The translations under genes were made by a program, and so were the position numbers. From Nonomuraea thailandensis (GTDB lineage: Bacteria; Actinomycetota; Actinomycetes; Streptosporangiales; Streptosporangiaceae): DNA of 64,000 bases. The notes under the pieces are model-generated. The model did no database searches, was not told the DNA's origin, and saw only the letters and a program-made list of their open reading frames with translations. Positions 9,144-18,907 of this stretch are shown here, piece after piece (position 1 is the first letter of the stretch; each line of letters starts with the position of its first letter). The DNA is taken from the NCBI RefSeq assembly GCF_024172165.1, contig NZ_JAMZEB010000002.1, positions 2,005,501 to 2,069,500 on the forward strand. Reading direction: 5' to 3'.

Positions 9144-9581
9144 ATGAAGTCGAGCGACTCGATGCGCATCGGCGAGCTGGCCGAACGGTTCGACCTGGCG
9201 CCGCACGTGCTGCGCCACTGGGAGGCCATGGGCCTGCTGACCCCCGCCACCCGGGTGAACGGCCGCCGCCGTTACACCCGCGACCATGTCGTACGGGTCA
9301 TGACGATCATCCGGGCCAAGGGCGGCGGGATGAGCCTCGACCAGATCAGGGACGTGCTCGGCGCGGCCGGCCAGGCCGAGCGCCGAGCACTCCTCGAACG
9401 ACATCACGCGGACCTCGAGCGGCGGCTGGAGGAGATCACGGCGTCCAAGCGGCTGATCGAGCACCTCATGGAGTGCACCGCCGAGGACTTCACGCAGTGC
9501 CCGTCCTACCGGCGCATCGTCGAGGGCGCCGCCGGCCTGCGGGGCCTGCGTGAGGACGGGTGCGTGATCCGAAGCGGCTAG
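9144..9581 (+). CDS. MerR family transcriptional regulator
   Basis: A 145-residue regulator. The N-terminal winged helix (MRIGELAERFDLAPHVLRHWEAMGLLTP) is classic MerR. It is followed by RRYTRDHVVRVMTIIRAKGGGMSLDQIRDVL and a long coiled-coil dimerisation helix (residues about 80-115). The C-terminal tail has only two Cys (MECTAEDFTQCPSY), separated by 7 residues, which could ligate a metal or be redox-active. The start could be ATG 9144 or the more canonical ATG 9162. Its stop codon overlaps the stop of the convergent TraR-like gene inside the bases CTAG at 9578-9581. The inducer is unknown. Confidence 0.9.
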   Translation: MKSSDSMRIGELAERFDLAPHVLRHWEAMGLLTPATRVNGRRRYTRDHVVRVMTIIRAKGGGMSLDQIRDVLGAAGQAERRALLERHHADLERRLEEITASKRLIEHLMECTAEDFTQCPSYRRIVEGAAGLRGLREDGCVIRSG

Positions 9582-9919
9582 GCCGCCTCGAACCGGCGCT
9601 GGCAGCCGATGCAGTAGCGGGCCAGCGGGCGGATCTTGAGCCGTTCGAACGGGATGCCCGCCTCGCAGTGCCCGCAGCGGCCGTAGCCGCCGGTGTCGAG
9701 CCGGTCGAGGGCCTGGGTGAGCTCGGCGATGGCGCGGTCGGCGGTGGTCAGGGAGACGAGCAGCTCCTGCCACGTGTCGTCCGCGCCGGTGCTCTGCCGC
9801 GCCTCGTCCTGGAGGCCGAGCAGGTGGCGGCTGCGCCGTTCGAGCTGCTCCTGGAGGTCCTGGCGGAGGGTCTGGAGCTGGACGGTGCTGAGGTGTGAGG
9901 CTCCGTGGGTGTCGGTCAT
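9578..9919 (-). CDS. DksA/TraR-type C4 zinc-finger protein
   Basis: A 113-residue protein with an N-terminal coiled coil (about residues 12-80) and a C-terminal four-Cys zinc finger, CGHCEAGIPFERLK...ARYCIGC, spaced C-x2-C-x17-C-x2-C. Family members enter the RNA polymerase secondary channel and modulate initiation, often with ppGpp. The ATG at 9919 has AAAGGA about 9 nt upstream (AAAGGATCTCTGATCATG). The acidic DxxDxA tip of DksA is matched only loosely here (TTADRAIAELTQ), so activity like DksA cannot be assumed. It lies convergent to the MerR gene. Confidence 0.85.
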   Translation of the reverse strand: MTDTHGASHLSTVQLQTLRQDLQEQLERRSRHLLGLQDEARQSTGADDTWQELLVSLTTADRAIAELTQALDRLDTGGYGRCGHCEAGIPFERLKIRPLARYCIGCQRRFEAA

Positions 9920-9957
9920 GATCAGAGATCCTTTGTCGGGGATGAGCACGCTGACGG

Positions 9958-9986
9958 GACGACCGGCACACACCGGACCGGTCGTC
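9958..9986. terminator. 9-bp inverted repeat, possible terminator
   Basis: GACGACCGG (9958-9966) and CCGGTCGTC (9978-9986) are perfectly complementary around an 11-nt loop. The hairpin lies between the stop of the small membrane protein gene and the TraR-like gene, both on the minus strand. No T-tract is seen. Confidence 0.5.
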
Positions 9987-10090
9987 ATGGCTGGCCGCCG
10001 GGCGCGCGATGGCATCGCCGGGAAGGCGGACGCGCGCGGCAAGGCCCCACGGCACGGCCGTAGAGCTCCTGGGGTGGTGAAAGGCGGCGG

Positions 10091-10468
10091 CTAGATCAGC
10101 GGCGGGCTGCGTGACCCCGTGGCGAGGTGGGCGAACTGCTGAGGGTCGCGGATCGCGGCCTCGTCGTGGCCGGGCGACGGCAGCAGCGCCAGATGGCCGG
10201 CTTCGGCCTGCCGCTCGCCCCGCAGCGGCGGCCACAGCGACAGCACGTGGTGCTCGCGCACGCCGGTGGCCTGGGGCGGCAGGGTGGAGAGCTCGGCGCC
10301 CGGGTCGTCCAGGCTCCACGCCGGCCAGTACGGCATGCCGGCCCGCAGGCCGGCGCCCCCGCTGCCGGAGCCCCATGAGGCTCCGACGAGCAGCAGGGAC
10401 AGCAGGACCAGGCCCATCACGCCGGAGAACGCGATGGACCTTCGTGGTGTTCTCCACGGTCCCGTCAT
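10091..10468 (-). CDS. Hypothetical small single-pass or secreted protein
   Basis: A 125-residue frame (start ATG 10468, or ATG 10480 12 nt earlier). It has a basic N-terminus (GPWRTPRRS), one hydrophobic segment (GVMGLVLLSLLLVGASWG, about residues 13-33) and a polar remainder. I recognise no family. It lies 51 nt downstream of the aldo/keto reductase on the same strand, so co-transcription is possible. The membrane-anchor pattern and lack of a better frame argue for a real gene, but there is no clear ribosome-binding site and coding status is moderate. Confidence 0.45.
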   Translation of the reverse strand: MTGPWRTPRRSIAFSGVMGLVLLSLLLVGASWGSGSGGAGLRAGMPYWPAWSLDDPGAELSTLPPQATGVREHHVLSLWPPLRGERQAEAGHLALLPSPGHDEAAIRDPQQFAHLATGSRSPPLI

Positions 10469-10519
10469 ACGGGCGACCATAGCCCAGAACCCCACAAAGG
10501 GCACTTCGGTACTTCGGGG

Positions 10520-11608
10520 TCAGGCCGCCCAGTTCCGTACGGCGGGGACGTACCCGGCGGGCTTGTCGGCGACCTTGGCGCCCGGGTTGACCAGCCGGCT
10601 CTGGTAACCCGGGGTGAACATCCGGTACACCGACTCCGCGGGCACCTCGCTCGCCTCGTCCAGCCGGGCGCGCAGCCCGGCGGGCAGCTCGAAGTCGAGG
10701 GCCGACAGGTTGGCGTCGAGCTGGCCGACGCTGCTCGCCCCCATGATCGCCGAGGCCACGCCGGGCCGGGTGGCGACCCAGTTGAGCGCGACCTGGGCCA
10801 TCGGCCTGCCGGTCTCGGCGGCGACCTGCTCCAGGGTCGCCAGGAGCCGCCATTCCCTGTCGGTCCACGCGCCGCCCGCGCCGCTCAGCCGGCCCTCGCC
10901 GGTCACGCCCTGGCCGGACCGGCGGTACTTGCCGGTGAGGAAGCCGCTGCCGAGCGGGCTCCACGCGGTGATGCCGAGGCCCAGGGTCTGGCCCATGGGG
11001 ACGTGCTCGCGCTCGATCGCCCGGTCCACCAGGGAGTAGGGGAGCTGCAGGCTGACCAGCGGGGCGAGCGCGTGCGCCTCGGCCAGGGTCTGGGCCCGGG
11101 CCGCGTACCAGCCCGGCACGTCCGACAGGCCCGCGTACCGGATCTTGCCGGCTCTGGTGAGGTCGTCGAACGTGCGCATGACCTCCTCGACCGGGGTGAT
11201 CCGGTCCCAGGTGTGCAGCAGGAACAGATCGACGTGATCGGTGCGCAGGCGGCGGAGCGACGCCTCGAGCGCCCTGATCATGTGCTTGCGGCCGTTGCCC
11301 CCGGCGTTCGGATCGCCGGGGTCCACGCTGTTGGTGAACTTGGTGGCGAGCACCACGCGGTCACGCACCCCGGCCTCGGCGACGAGGTTGCCGAGGATGG
11401 TCTCGCTCTCCCCGGCGGTGTAGAAGTCGGCGGTGTCGATGAAGTTGCCCCCGGCTTCGAGGTAGCGGCGGAATATGGGGCGGGCCTCGTCCTCGGTCCT
11501 GCCGTACGCGGCGTGGAAGCCGCCGGTGCCGAAGTTCATCGTGCCGAGGGCGAGGCGGCTGACGCGCAGGCCGGAGCGGCCCAGCAGGAAGTACTGATCC
11601 ATGGACAT
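10520..11608 (-). CDS. Aldo/keto reductase
   Basis: A 362-residue NAD(P)H-dependent oxidoreductase of the aldo/keto reductase superfamily (YajO/Gpr-like subgroup). The catalytic tetrad is visible: Asp and Tyr in NFIDTADFYTAGESE, Lys in VVLATKF, and His in DLFLLHTWD. The cofactor-phosphate region near the C-terminus reads ASAIMGASSVGQLDANL. It should reduce aldehydes or ketones in the cytoplasm. It is divergent from a TetR regulator with a palindrome between them, so repression by that regulator is likely and the inducer may be a toxic carbonyl or xenobiotic. The start is ATG 11608 or ATG 11602. Confidence 0.92.
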   Translation of the reverse strand: MSMDQYFLLGRSGLRVSRLALGTMNFGTGGFHAAYGRTEDEARPIFRRYLEAGGNFIDTADFYTAGESETILGNLVAEAGVRDRVVLATKFTNSVDPGDPNAGGNGRKHMIRALEASLRRLRTDHVDLFLLHTWDRITPVEEVMRTFDDLTRAGKIRYAGLSDVPGWYAARAQTLAEAHALAPLVSLQLPYSLVDRAIEREHVPMGQTLGLGITAWSPLGSGFLTGKYRRSGQGVTGEGRLSGAGGAWTDREWRLLATLEQVAAETGRPMAQVALNWVATRPGVASAIMGASSVGQLDANLSALDFELPAGLRARLDEASEVPAESVYRMFTPGYQSRLVNPGAKVADKPAGYVPAVRNWAA

Positions 11609-11632
11609 GCGGTCAGCTTGCGCCCGGAAAAA

Positions 11633-11648
11633 TGGACCCGCAAGTCCA
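11633..11648. promoter_or_regulatory. Candidate TetR operator TGGAC-6-GTCCA
   Basis: TGGAC (11633-11637) and GTCCA (11644-11648) form an inverted repeat with a 6-bp centre in the 90-bp gap between the divergent aldo/keto reductase and tetR genes. Position and symmetry suit a dual operator controlling both. Confidence 0.55.
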
Positions 11649-11698
11649 AAAGTGGGTAGGGTGGGTCACACGAGTCCGATCAGGGGCGGAGGCCGACC

Positions 11699-12331
11699 AT
11701 GCAGACGCTGACCCGCAAGGGAGCCGCGACGCGGCAGCGCATCCTCGAAGGCGCGGGCGAGCTCATCCGCGAGCACGGCGTGGCCGCCACGACCCTCGAC
11801 GACGTGCTGTCCGCGACCTCGACCAGCAAGAGCCAGCTCTTCCACTACTTCCCCGGCGGGCGGGAGGAGCTGCTGCTGGCCGTGGCCCGGTTCGAGGCCG
11901 GCCGGGTGCTGGAGGACCAGCGGCCGCAGCTCGACGAGCTGACCTCCTGGCCGGCCTGGGACGCCTGGCGCGACAAGGTCGTCGACCGCTACCGGCGGCA
12001 GGGCCGCCTGTGCCCGCTCAACGCCGTCACCTCGCACCTCGGCGACCGCACGCCCGGAGCCCAGGCGGTGGTCACCGAGCTGATGGGGCGCTGGCAGTCC
12101 GAGATCGCCGCCGGCGTGCGGCACATGCAGGCCGCCGGCGAGATCGACCCCGGCCTCGACCCCGAACGGGCGGCCGCCGCGATCCTCGCCGGCATCCAGG
12201 GCGGCGTGCTGATCCAGATGTCCACCGGGCAGACCACCCACCTGGAGTCCGCCCTCGACCTCGGCATCGCCTACCTCAGGTCGAGCCGGGCTCAGGCCCC
12301 CCAGGCGACCGGCAGCCGCAGCGCGCCGTAG
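11699..12331 (+). CDS. TetR family regulator
   Basis: A 210-residue repressor. The N-terminal helix-turn-helix reads [48 protein letters not shown]. The ligand domain, with [12 protein letters not shown] and a late [13 protein letters not shown] helix, resembles the YxaF/LmrA branch, which often controls neighbouring transport or oxidoreductase genes. It is divergent from the aldo/keto reductase. Its last 40 bp overlap the 3' end of the convergent cytochrome P450 gene. Confidence 0.9.
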   Translation: MQTLTRKGAATRQRILEGAGELIREHGVAATTLDDVLSATSTSKSQLFHYFPGGREELLLAVARFEAGRVLEDQRPQLDELTSWPAWDAWRDKVVDRYRRQGRLCPLNAVTSHLGDRTPGAQAVVTELMGRWQSEIAAGVRHMQAAGEIDPGLDPERAAAAILAGIQGGVLIQMSTGQTTHLESALDLGIAYLRSSRAQAPQATGSRSAP

Positions 12332-13482
12332 ATGTCCAGGCCGCCGCGCAGCGGCACCTCGCCGGCGGGCACGGCCAGCCGCAGCTCCGGGAAGCGGCCG
12401 ATCAGCGCGGGCAGCGCGACACGCAGCTCGACCCGGGCGAGCTGCTGGCCCAGGCACTGGTGCGGGCCGTGGCCGAAGGCCAGGTGCCCCACGGCGGGCC
12501 GGCGCAGGTCGAGCCTGTCCGGGTCGGCGAACCTGTCGGGGTCGCGGTTGGCCGACTGCACCGAGACGACGACCGTCTCCCCGGCCCTGACGAGCCGGCC
12601 GCCCAGCTCGACGTCCTCCAGCGCCGCCCGCTGGCCGGTGTGGGCGATGCTCAGGTAGCGCAACAGCTCCTCGACGGCCTGGTCGGCGAGCTCCGGCTCC
12701 TCGCGCAGGGCCGCGAGCTGGGCGGGATGACTCAGCAGGGCGAAGGTGCCCAGCGCGATCATGTTCGCGGTGGTGTCGAGCCCGGCGCCGAGCAGGAAGG
12801 CGCCGATGCCCGCCAGCTCCTGGTCGTCGAGGCCGGTGCCGGCCAGGTCGCTGAGCAGGTCGTCGGTGGGGTGAGAACGCTTGGTCAGGACCAGCCCGTG
12901 CAGGTACTCGCTCAGCTCGCCGAAGGCCGCGTGCTGCTCCTCCGGGCCGTGGTCGCCGCCGGCCAGCACCGCGGCGTGCCGCTGGAACGTCTCGCGGTCG
13001 GCGTACGGGACCCCGAGCAGCTCGCAGATCACCAGCGCGGGCACCGGCTGGGCGAAGAGCCGCACCAGGTCCGCGGGCGGGCCGTGCTCGGCCAGGACGT
13101 CCAGCTGCGCGGCGGTGATCTCCTGGACGCGCTCGGTGAGCAGCCTCATGCGGCGCACGGTGAACCTGCCGATCAGCAGCCGGCGGTAGCGGGTGTGCTC
13201 GGGAGCGTCGATCCCGGTGAGGTCGCCGATGGCGGCCGGAGGCGTCTCGCCGAAGGTCACCCCCGGCAGCGGGTGGTGCATGAGCTCGGGCCGCGAGCTG
13301 AAGCGGGGGTCGCCCAGCACCGCGCGGGCCAGGGCGTGGCCGGTGACCAGCCAGCCCGCGTGCCCGTCGGGGAAGGTCAGCGGGCTGATCGGCGCCTGCT
13401 CCCGGATCCCGGCCAGCTCCGGCGGCGGGTCGAAGGGACAGCCGGGGGCGCGGGTGAGGGGGAGCCCATGGGTGTCGGGCAT
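12292..13482 (-). CDS. Cytochrome P450 (bacterial class, CYP105/107-like)
   Basis: A 396-residue soluble P450 monooxygenase. The heme-binding loop is [10 protein letters not shown] with Cys343 as thiolate ligand. The I-helix oxygen-activation motif is GAGLDTT, and the K-helix ExxR motif is EELLRY. The GGAGG about 5 nt before ATG 13482 fixes the start. No ferredoxin gene adjoins, so redox partners must come from elsewhere. It is divergent from a methyltransferase; P450 plus methyltransferase is a common tailoring pair, but there is no core biosynthetic gene nearby. The substrate cannot be predicted. Confidence 0.94.
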   Translation of the reverse strand: MPDTHGLPLTRAPGCPFDPPPELAGIREQAPISPLTFPDGHAGWLVTGHALARAVLGDPRFSSRPELMHHPLPGVTFGETPPAAIGDLTGIDAPEHTRYRRLLIGRFTVRRMRLLTERVQEITAAQLDVLAEHGPPADLVRLFAQPVPALVICELLGVPYADRETFQRHAAVLAGGDHGPEEQHAAFGELSEYLHGLVLTKRSHPTDDLLSDLAGTGLDDQELAGIGAFLLGAGLDTTANMIALGTFALLSHPAQLAALREEPELADQAVEELLRYLSIAHTGQRAALEDVELGGRLVRAGETVVVSVQSANRDPDRFADPDRLDLRRPAVGHLAFGHGPHQCLGQQLARVELRVALPALIGRFPELRLAVPAGEVPLRGGLDIYGALRLPVAWGA

Positions 13483-13620
13483 GCGTCCTCCAGGAGTGTG
13501 CGGCGTTCTTGCATGGGGAACACTGTACGCATATCGGCATAGCGTTCGCAACCCGATGACGATGTACGCGTCCGGTTTATCCGGTGGCGGTCACGGCGCG
13601 CGTGTGCCCACAGTGGCCCC

Positions 13621-14355
13621 ATGCCGCAGAACACCTTCGACGCGCGCCTGGCCGAGACCTACGAGGCGAAATGGCCCGAGCTGTTCGACCCCGCGGTGGT
13701 CGACCCGGCGGTCGACTTCCTCGCCGCGCTGGCGGGCCCGGGCGCCGCGCTGGAGCTCGGCGTCGGCACCGGCCGCCTCGCCCTCCCGCTCAGCCGGCGG
13801 GGCGTACGCGTGCACGGCATCGACCTGTCGGCCGCCATGCTCGCGCAGCTCCGCACCAAGCCCGGCGCGGAGCGCGTCGGCGTGACCAGCGGCGACTTCG
13901 CCACCACACGGGTGGACGGCACGTTCGCCCTCGCGTACCTGGTGCGCAACACGATCACCAACCTGACCACGCAGGACGAGCAGGTCGAGTGCTTCCGCAA
14001 CGCGGCGGCACACCTCGGCCCGGGCGGCTGCTTCGTCATCGAGGTGTACGTCCCGGAGCTGCGGCGGCTGCCGCCCGGCCAGACCGTCCACCCGTTCGCG
14101 GTGACGCCGGCGCACCTGGGGTTCGAGGAGTACGACGTCGCCGCGCAACTCGCCGTCTCCCACCATTACTGGACGACGGACGGGCAGGTCGAGACGTACT
14201 CCTCGACCCACCGCTACGTGTGGCCGGCCGAGCTGGACCTCATGGCGCGCCTGGCCGGGATGACCCTGCACGAGCGCTGGGCCGGGTGGGGGCGCGAGCC
14301 GTTCACGGGCGACAGCAGGAGCCACGTCTCGGTCTGGCGCAAGACCGCCTCGTGA
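13621..14355 (+). CDS. SAM-dependent methyltransferase
   Basis: A 244-residue class I methyltransferase. SAM-binding motif I is ALELGVGTGRLALPLSRRG, the acidic loop is VHGIDLSAAML, and the post-motif is GDFATTRVDGTFALAYLVRNTITNLT. A C-terminal beta-rich part (HHYWTTDGQVETYSSTHRYVWPAEL) suits a small-molecule methyltransferase. The ATG at 13621 follows a short intergenic region shared with the divergent P450. The substrate is unknown. Confidence 0.85.
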   Translation: MPQNTFDARLAETYEAKWPELFDPAVVDPAVDFLAALAGPGAALELGVGTGRLALPLSRRGVRVHGIDLSAAMLAQLRTKPGAERVGVTSGDFATTRVDGTFALAYLVRNTITNLTTQDEQVECFRNAAAHLGPGGCFVIEVYVPELRRLPPGQTVHPFAVTPAHLGFEEYDVAAQLAVSHHYWTTDGQVETYSSTHRYVWPAELDLMARLAGMTLHERWAGWGREPFTGDSRSHVSVWRKTAS

Positions 14356-14380
14356 GGCGCGGCGCCCGCTCACGCGGTGT

Positions 14381-14408
14381 GGCGCGGCGGCAGGGGTGCC
14401 GCCGCGCC
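14381..14408. terminator. Strong bidirectional hairpin
   Basis: GGCGCGGCGGCA (14381-14392) and TGCCGCCGCGCC (14397-14408) form a perfect 12-bp stem with a GGGG loop. It lies between the convergent methyltransferase and xylanase genes. Confidence 0.75.
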
Positions 14409-14422
14409 GGGGTGCCCGAAGG

Positions 14423-15586
<1,164 letters not shown>

Positions 15587-15661
15587 CTAGGTGCGGCCCG
15601 GGGTCGGCAGAGGTGAAAATTTCAGAAGTGTTCCGAAACTTGCTGTCTCGGTTAAGGCGCA

Positions 15662-15695
15662 TTGCCGCTTCCTAGGAGTATTAGGTATAACCTAA
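15662..15695 (+). promoter_or_regulatory. tetR promoter with palindromic operator
   Basis: TTGCCG (15662-15667) and TATAAC (15686-15691) are 18 bp apart. The -10 lies inside the perfect 15-bp palindrome TTAGGTATAACCTAA (15681-15695), which is further flanked by CCTAGGAG and CTCTAGG. This should be the autoregulatory operator of the TetR gene at 15721. Confidence 0.65.
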
Positions 15696-15720
15696 TTCCT
15701 CTAGGAAAGAGGTGACGTGC

Positions 15721-16317
15721 ATGGCACGGATGGGGCTGACGGCAGAGCGCGTAACGCTGGTCGGGGCCGAGCTGGCGGACGAGGTCGGGCTGGAGCACGT
15801 GACCATGTCGGCGGTGGCGCGCCGGCTCGGGGTGAAGGACGCCAGCCTGTACGCGCACGTCCGCAACCTCGACGACCTGCGAGGGCGGATCGCGCTGCTG
15901 GCGGCGGACGAGAAGACCATCCGCATCGCGGAGGCCACCGCCGGCCGGTCGGGCAGGGACGCGCTGGTGGCCTACGCGGACGCGTGGCGCGGTTACGCCC
16001 ACGACCACCCGGGCCGCTACACCGCCACGCAGACCCCGATGCAGATCGACCCCGAGCTCGCGGCCCGGGCGGCCGGGCCGCGGCGCGCGATCGAGCTGAC
16101 GTACAGCATGCTGCGCGCCTACCGGCTGGAGGAGCCCGACCTGACCGACGCGGTCCGGCTGATGCGCAGCACGCTGCACGGCTTCGTCAGCCTCGAGGCC
16201 GCGGGCGGTTTCGCGCACGCGCGCCCGGCGCAGGCCACCTGGCTGCGCTGCCTCGACGCCCTGCACACCCTCCTGGAGCACTGGCCGGAACACGAACACG
16301 AAGGAGAACCGGAATGA
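15721..16317 (+). CDS. TetR family regulator
   Basis: A 198-residue regulator with the N-terminal helix-turn-helix VTLVGAELADEVGLEHVTMSAVARRLGVKDASLYAHVRNLDDL and a C-terminal domain containing LMRSTLHGFVSLEAAGGF, like the WHG-type TetR subfamily. The start is ATG 15721, preceded by AAAGAGG; a GTG at 15712 is in frame. Its stop overlaps the start of the alpha/beta hydrolase (ATGA at 16314), so the two are translated together. A strong palindrome sits over its own -10. A related half-site arrangement lies in the promoter of the transporter operon at 17216-17246, which it may also control. Confidence 0.9.
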   Translation: MARMGLTAERVTLVGAELADEVGLEHVTMSAVARRLGVKDASLYAHVRNLDDLRGRIALLAADEKTIRIAEATAGRSGRDALVAYADAWRGYAHDHPGRYTATQTPMQIDPELAARAAGPRRAIELTYSMLRAYRLEEPDLTDAVRLMRSTLHGFVSLEAAGGFAHARPAQATWLRCLDALHTLLEHWPEHEHEGEPE

Positions 16318-17180
16318 CCACCCCCACCATCGGCCACCTGCGCGTGGCCGGCGCGAACCTGCGCTACGAGGTGCGCGGCAGCGGCCCGCTGCTGCTGCTG
16401 ATCCCCGGCGGCACGGGCGGCGCCGCCGCGTTCGACGGCGTCGCGGCCGGCCTGGCCCGCGAGTACACCGTCGTCTCCTACGACCCGCGCGGCCTGTCCC
16501 GCAGCCCGCTGGCCGACCCCGAGGCCCGGCAGTCGGTCGAGCAGCACGCCGACGACGCGTTCCGGCTGCTGGAGCTGCTGTCGCCGGGCGCGCCCGCGCG
16601 CGTGGCCGGGACCAGCTCGGGCGCGATCGTCGCGCTGCACCTGCTCGCCGCCCACCCCGGGCGGGTCGAGCGCGTCGTGGCGCACGAGCCGCCGGTGGTC
16701 GAGGTGCTGCCGGACGCCGCCGAGCACCGCGCGCTGCTCGCCCGCGTCGACGAGACGTTCCGCCGCGAGGGGCTGATGCCCGCGGCGGCCGTGTTCGCGC
16801 AAGGCCTCAAACGCCCCGACGCCGAAGACCCCAAACGGGGCAGGCCCGGCGATGCCGCCGAAACCTCCGCCGCCACCGAGCTTCCACCAGAGGCGGCGGC
16901 CCGGGCGGAGCGCACGATGGCGGGCCTGCCGTACTTCCTCGGGCGGATCGTGCCGAGCTTCATGGCCTACACCCCCGACCTGGCAAGGCTCCGGACCCTG
17001 TCGGACCGCCTGGTGCTCGCGGCGGGCGAGGACTCGCGCGGCGAGCTGCCCTACCGCCCCGCGGCCTTCCTGGCCGAGCGGTTCGGCACGGAGCTCGTGC
17101 ACTTCCCGGGCGGGCACGTGGGGCTGACCACGCACCCCGCCGAGTTCGGCGAGTTGCTCCGCAAGGTCCTGAGCGCCTAG
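16314..17180 (+). CDS. Alpha/beta hydrolase
   Basis: A 288-residue alpha/beta-fold hydrolase. The oxyanion-hole region reads LLLIPGGTGGAAAFDG, the nucleophile elbow is AGTSSGAIV (G-x-S-x-G), and the catalytic His is in FPGGHVGLTTHP. The acid is probably in LVLAAGEDSRG. It overlaps the TetR stop by 4 nt, so it is probably part of that regulator's own operon, consistent with a detoxifying or ligand-clearing esterase or epoxide-hydrolase-like enzyme. The substrate is not evident. Confidence 0.88.
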   Translation: MTTPTIGHLRVAGANLRYEVRGSGPLLLLIPGGTGGAAAFDGVAAGLAREYTVVSYDPRGLSRSPLADPEARQSVEQHADDAFRLLELLSPGAPARVAGTSSGAIVALHLLAAHPGRVERVVAHEPPVVEVLPDAAEHRALLARVDETFRREGLMPAAAVFAQGLKRPDAEDPKRGRPGDAAETSAATELPPEAAARAERTMAGLPYFLGRIVPSFMAYTPDLARLRTLSDRLVLAAGEDSRGELPYRPAAFLAERFGTELVHFPGGHVGLTTHPAEFGELLRKVLSA

Positions 17181-17215
17181 CTCCCGACTGGCGGGCGCCA
17201 CTCCACCCCCACGGC

Positions 17216-17246
17216 TTGATTTTCTACTATTTAGGTAGGTTATGCT
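17216..17246 (+). promoter_or_regulatory. Candidate promoter of the ABC transporter/monooxygenase operon
   Basis: TTGATT (17216-17221) and TATGCT (17241-17246) are 19 bp apart. The spacer contains TTAGGTA (17231-17237) and AGGTTAT (17237-17243), both of which match halves of the TetR palindrome at 15681-15695. This suggests, but does not prove, co-regulation. Confidence 0.45.
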
Positions 17247-17284
17247 GGTTTAGCTTCCGAACGTTCATGAAAGGGCAGTTCCCC

Positions 17285-18907
17285 ATGTCGCCAACCAGGC
17301 CGCTGCGCATCGTCGTCACGCTCACCCTCGTGGGCCTCCTCGGCGCCTGTGGCGGCGGCGGGGGCACTGGCGGGCCGGCGCCCGGCGACGGCAAGCCCGT
17401 GCAGGGCGGCACCCTGACCTATCTGGAGCATCAGCCGCCGACCTGCCTCTACCTGCCCGCCGCCGGCTTCTATCCCAACGGCGGCCTCCTCAACCAGATC
17501 ACCGACAAGCTGACCTGGCAGAACCCGCGCACGCTCGAGATCGAGCCGTGGATCGCCACCAAGTGGGAGATCAACGAGGACGCCACCGAGTACACCTTCC
17601 ACCTGCGCGACGGCGTGACGTTCAGCGACGGCACCCCGCTGGACGCCGCCGCCGTCGCGGCCAACTTCGACGTCTACGGCCTCGGCGACGAGAAGCTCAA
17701 GCTGCCCGTCGCCGAGTTCGTCAACAACTACGAGCGCAGCGAGGTGATCGACCCGCGCACCGTGCGCTTCCACTTCGACCGGCCGTCGCCCGGCTTCCTC
17801 CAGGGCACCTCGGTGATCGGCGCCGGCCTGGTGTCGAAGAAGACGATCTCGCTGCCGTACGAGCAGCAGTGCCGGCTGGAGAACATCATCGGCTCCGGCC
17901 CCTTCACGCTCAAGAAGCAGATCCTCGACAAGGAGGTCCACCTCGTAGCCCGCGAGGACTACAACTGGGCACCGCCGTCGTCGCCGCACCAGGGCCGCGC
18001 GTACCTCGACGAGATCAAGATCATCGTCACGCCGGAGGACAACGTGCGCGTCGGCGCGCTCACCTCCGGCCAGGCCGACATGGTGCGGTACGTGCAGGCC
18101 TACGACGAGCAGACCGTCAAGGACGCCGGCTTCCGCATCTACGCCGAGCCCACCCGCGGCGTGAACAACGGCCTGTACCTGCGGCCGGGCAACAGCCTGC
18201 TCAAGGACCGTGACGTACGCACGGCGCTGCGCCTCGGCACGAACGCCAAGGAGATCGCCGACACCCTGTTCACCGAGAGCTACCCGGTCGCCACCTCCGT
18301 GCTCAGCCACCTCGCCCAGGGGTACGTGGACCTGTCCGGGGAGCTCGCCTACGACCCGGCCAGGGCCGGCGAGCTGCTCGACGCGGCGGGCTGGACGCGC
18401 GGCCCCGACGGCGTCCGCGTCAAGGACGGCAGGCGGCTCGCGCTCGGCGTGTTCGTCTCCGGCCCGCAGCCGCTGTCGAAGCAGACCCTCGAACTCGTCG
18501 CCCAGCAGTGGACGAAGCTCGGCGTCAAGCTGGAGATCCGCCCCGCCGACGCCGGCACCCAGGCCGTGGACATCAAGGACGCCGAGAAGACCGCCATCCA
18601 GCACAGCATGGTCGGCCGCGCCGACCAGGACGTGATCAAGAGCCACTTCCACAGCGAGAACCGCGACGTCATCCTCTCCGACGACGAGAAGCTGGACCGG
18701 CTGCTGGAGGAGGAGTCCGCCGAGCCCGGCACGGCCGCGCGCAACGCCAAGGTCGCCGAGATCCAGCGGTACGTGATCGAGCAGGGCTACGCGATCCCGC
18801 TGTTCGAGGAGCCCCAGGTGTACGGCGCCGCGCCGCACGTGCACGGCGTGGCCTTCGAGGCGGTCGCCCGGCCGTGGTTCTACTCGGTGTGGAAGTCGCA
18901 GCCGTGA
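17285..18907 (+). CDS. ABC transporter solute-binding lipoprotein (SBP_bac_5 / oligopeptide type)
   Basis: A 540-residue extracellular binding protein anchored by a lipid. The signal peptide ends in lipobox LLGAC (about residue 22), followed by a Gly-rich tether. The body has family-5 features: YTFHLRDGVTFSDGTPLDAAAVAANFD and LAYDPARAGELLDAAGW. It opens a nine-frame operon in which each junction is a 4-nt overlap. The start is ATG 17285; ATG 17267 (MKGQFPM) is in frame. The combination with a luciferase-like monooxygenase and CMD proteins resembles the KPN_01854 set of uncharacterised binding proteins (from memory). The ligand is unknown; despite the family name it need not be a peptide. Confidence 0.9.
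   Translation: MSPTRPLRIVVTLTLVGLLGACGGGGGTGGPAPGDGKPVQGGTLTYLEHQPPTCLYLPAAGFYPNGGLLNQITDKLTWQNPRTLEIEPWIATKWEINEDATEYTFHLRDGVTFSDGTPLDAAAVAANFDVYGLGDEKLKLPVAEFVNNYERSEVIDPRTVRFHFDRPSPGFLQGTSVIGAGLVSKKTISLPYEQQCRLENIIGSGPFTLKKQILDKEVHLVAREDYNWAPPSSPHQGRAYLDEIKIIVTPEDNVRVGALTSGQADMVRYVQAYDEQTVKDAGFRIYAEPTRGVNNGLYLRPGNSLLKDRDVRTALRLGTNAKEIADTLFTESYPVATSVLSHLAQGYVDLSGELAYDPARAGELLDAAGWTRGPDGVRVKDGRRLALGVFVSGPQPLSKQTLELVAQQWTKLGVKLEIRPADAGTQAVDIKDAEKTAIQHSMVGRADQDVIKSHFHSENRDVILSDDEKLDRLLEEESAEPGTAARNAKVAEIQRYVIEQGYAIPLFEEPQVYGAAPHVHGVAFEAVARPWFYSVWKSQP

Noticed and set aside
15681..15695. TTAGGTATAACCTAA as an iron-box (DmdR/IdeR) site
   Set aside because: The arms match iron-box ends, but the centre is 4 bp too short (15 instead of 19 bp) and the adjacent genes are tetR and a hydrolase, so a TetR operator is more likely.
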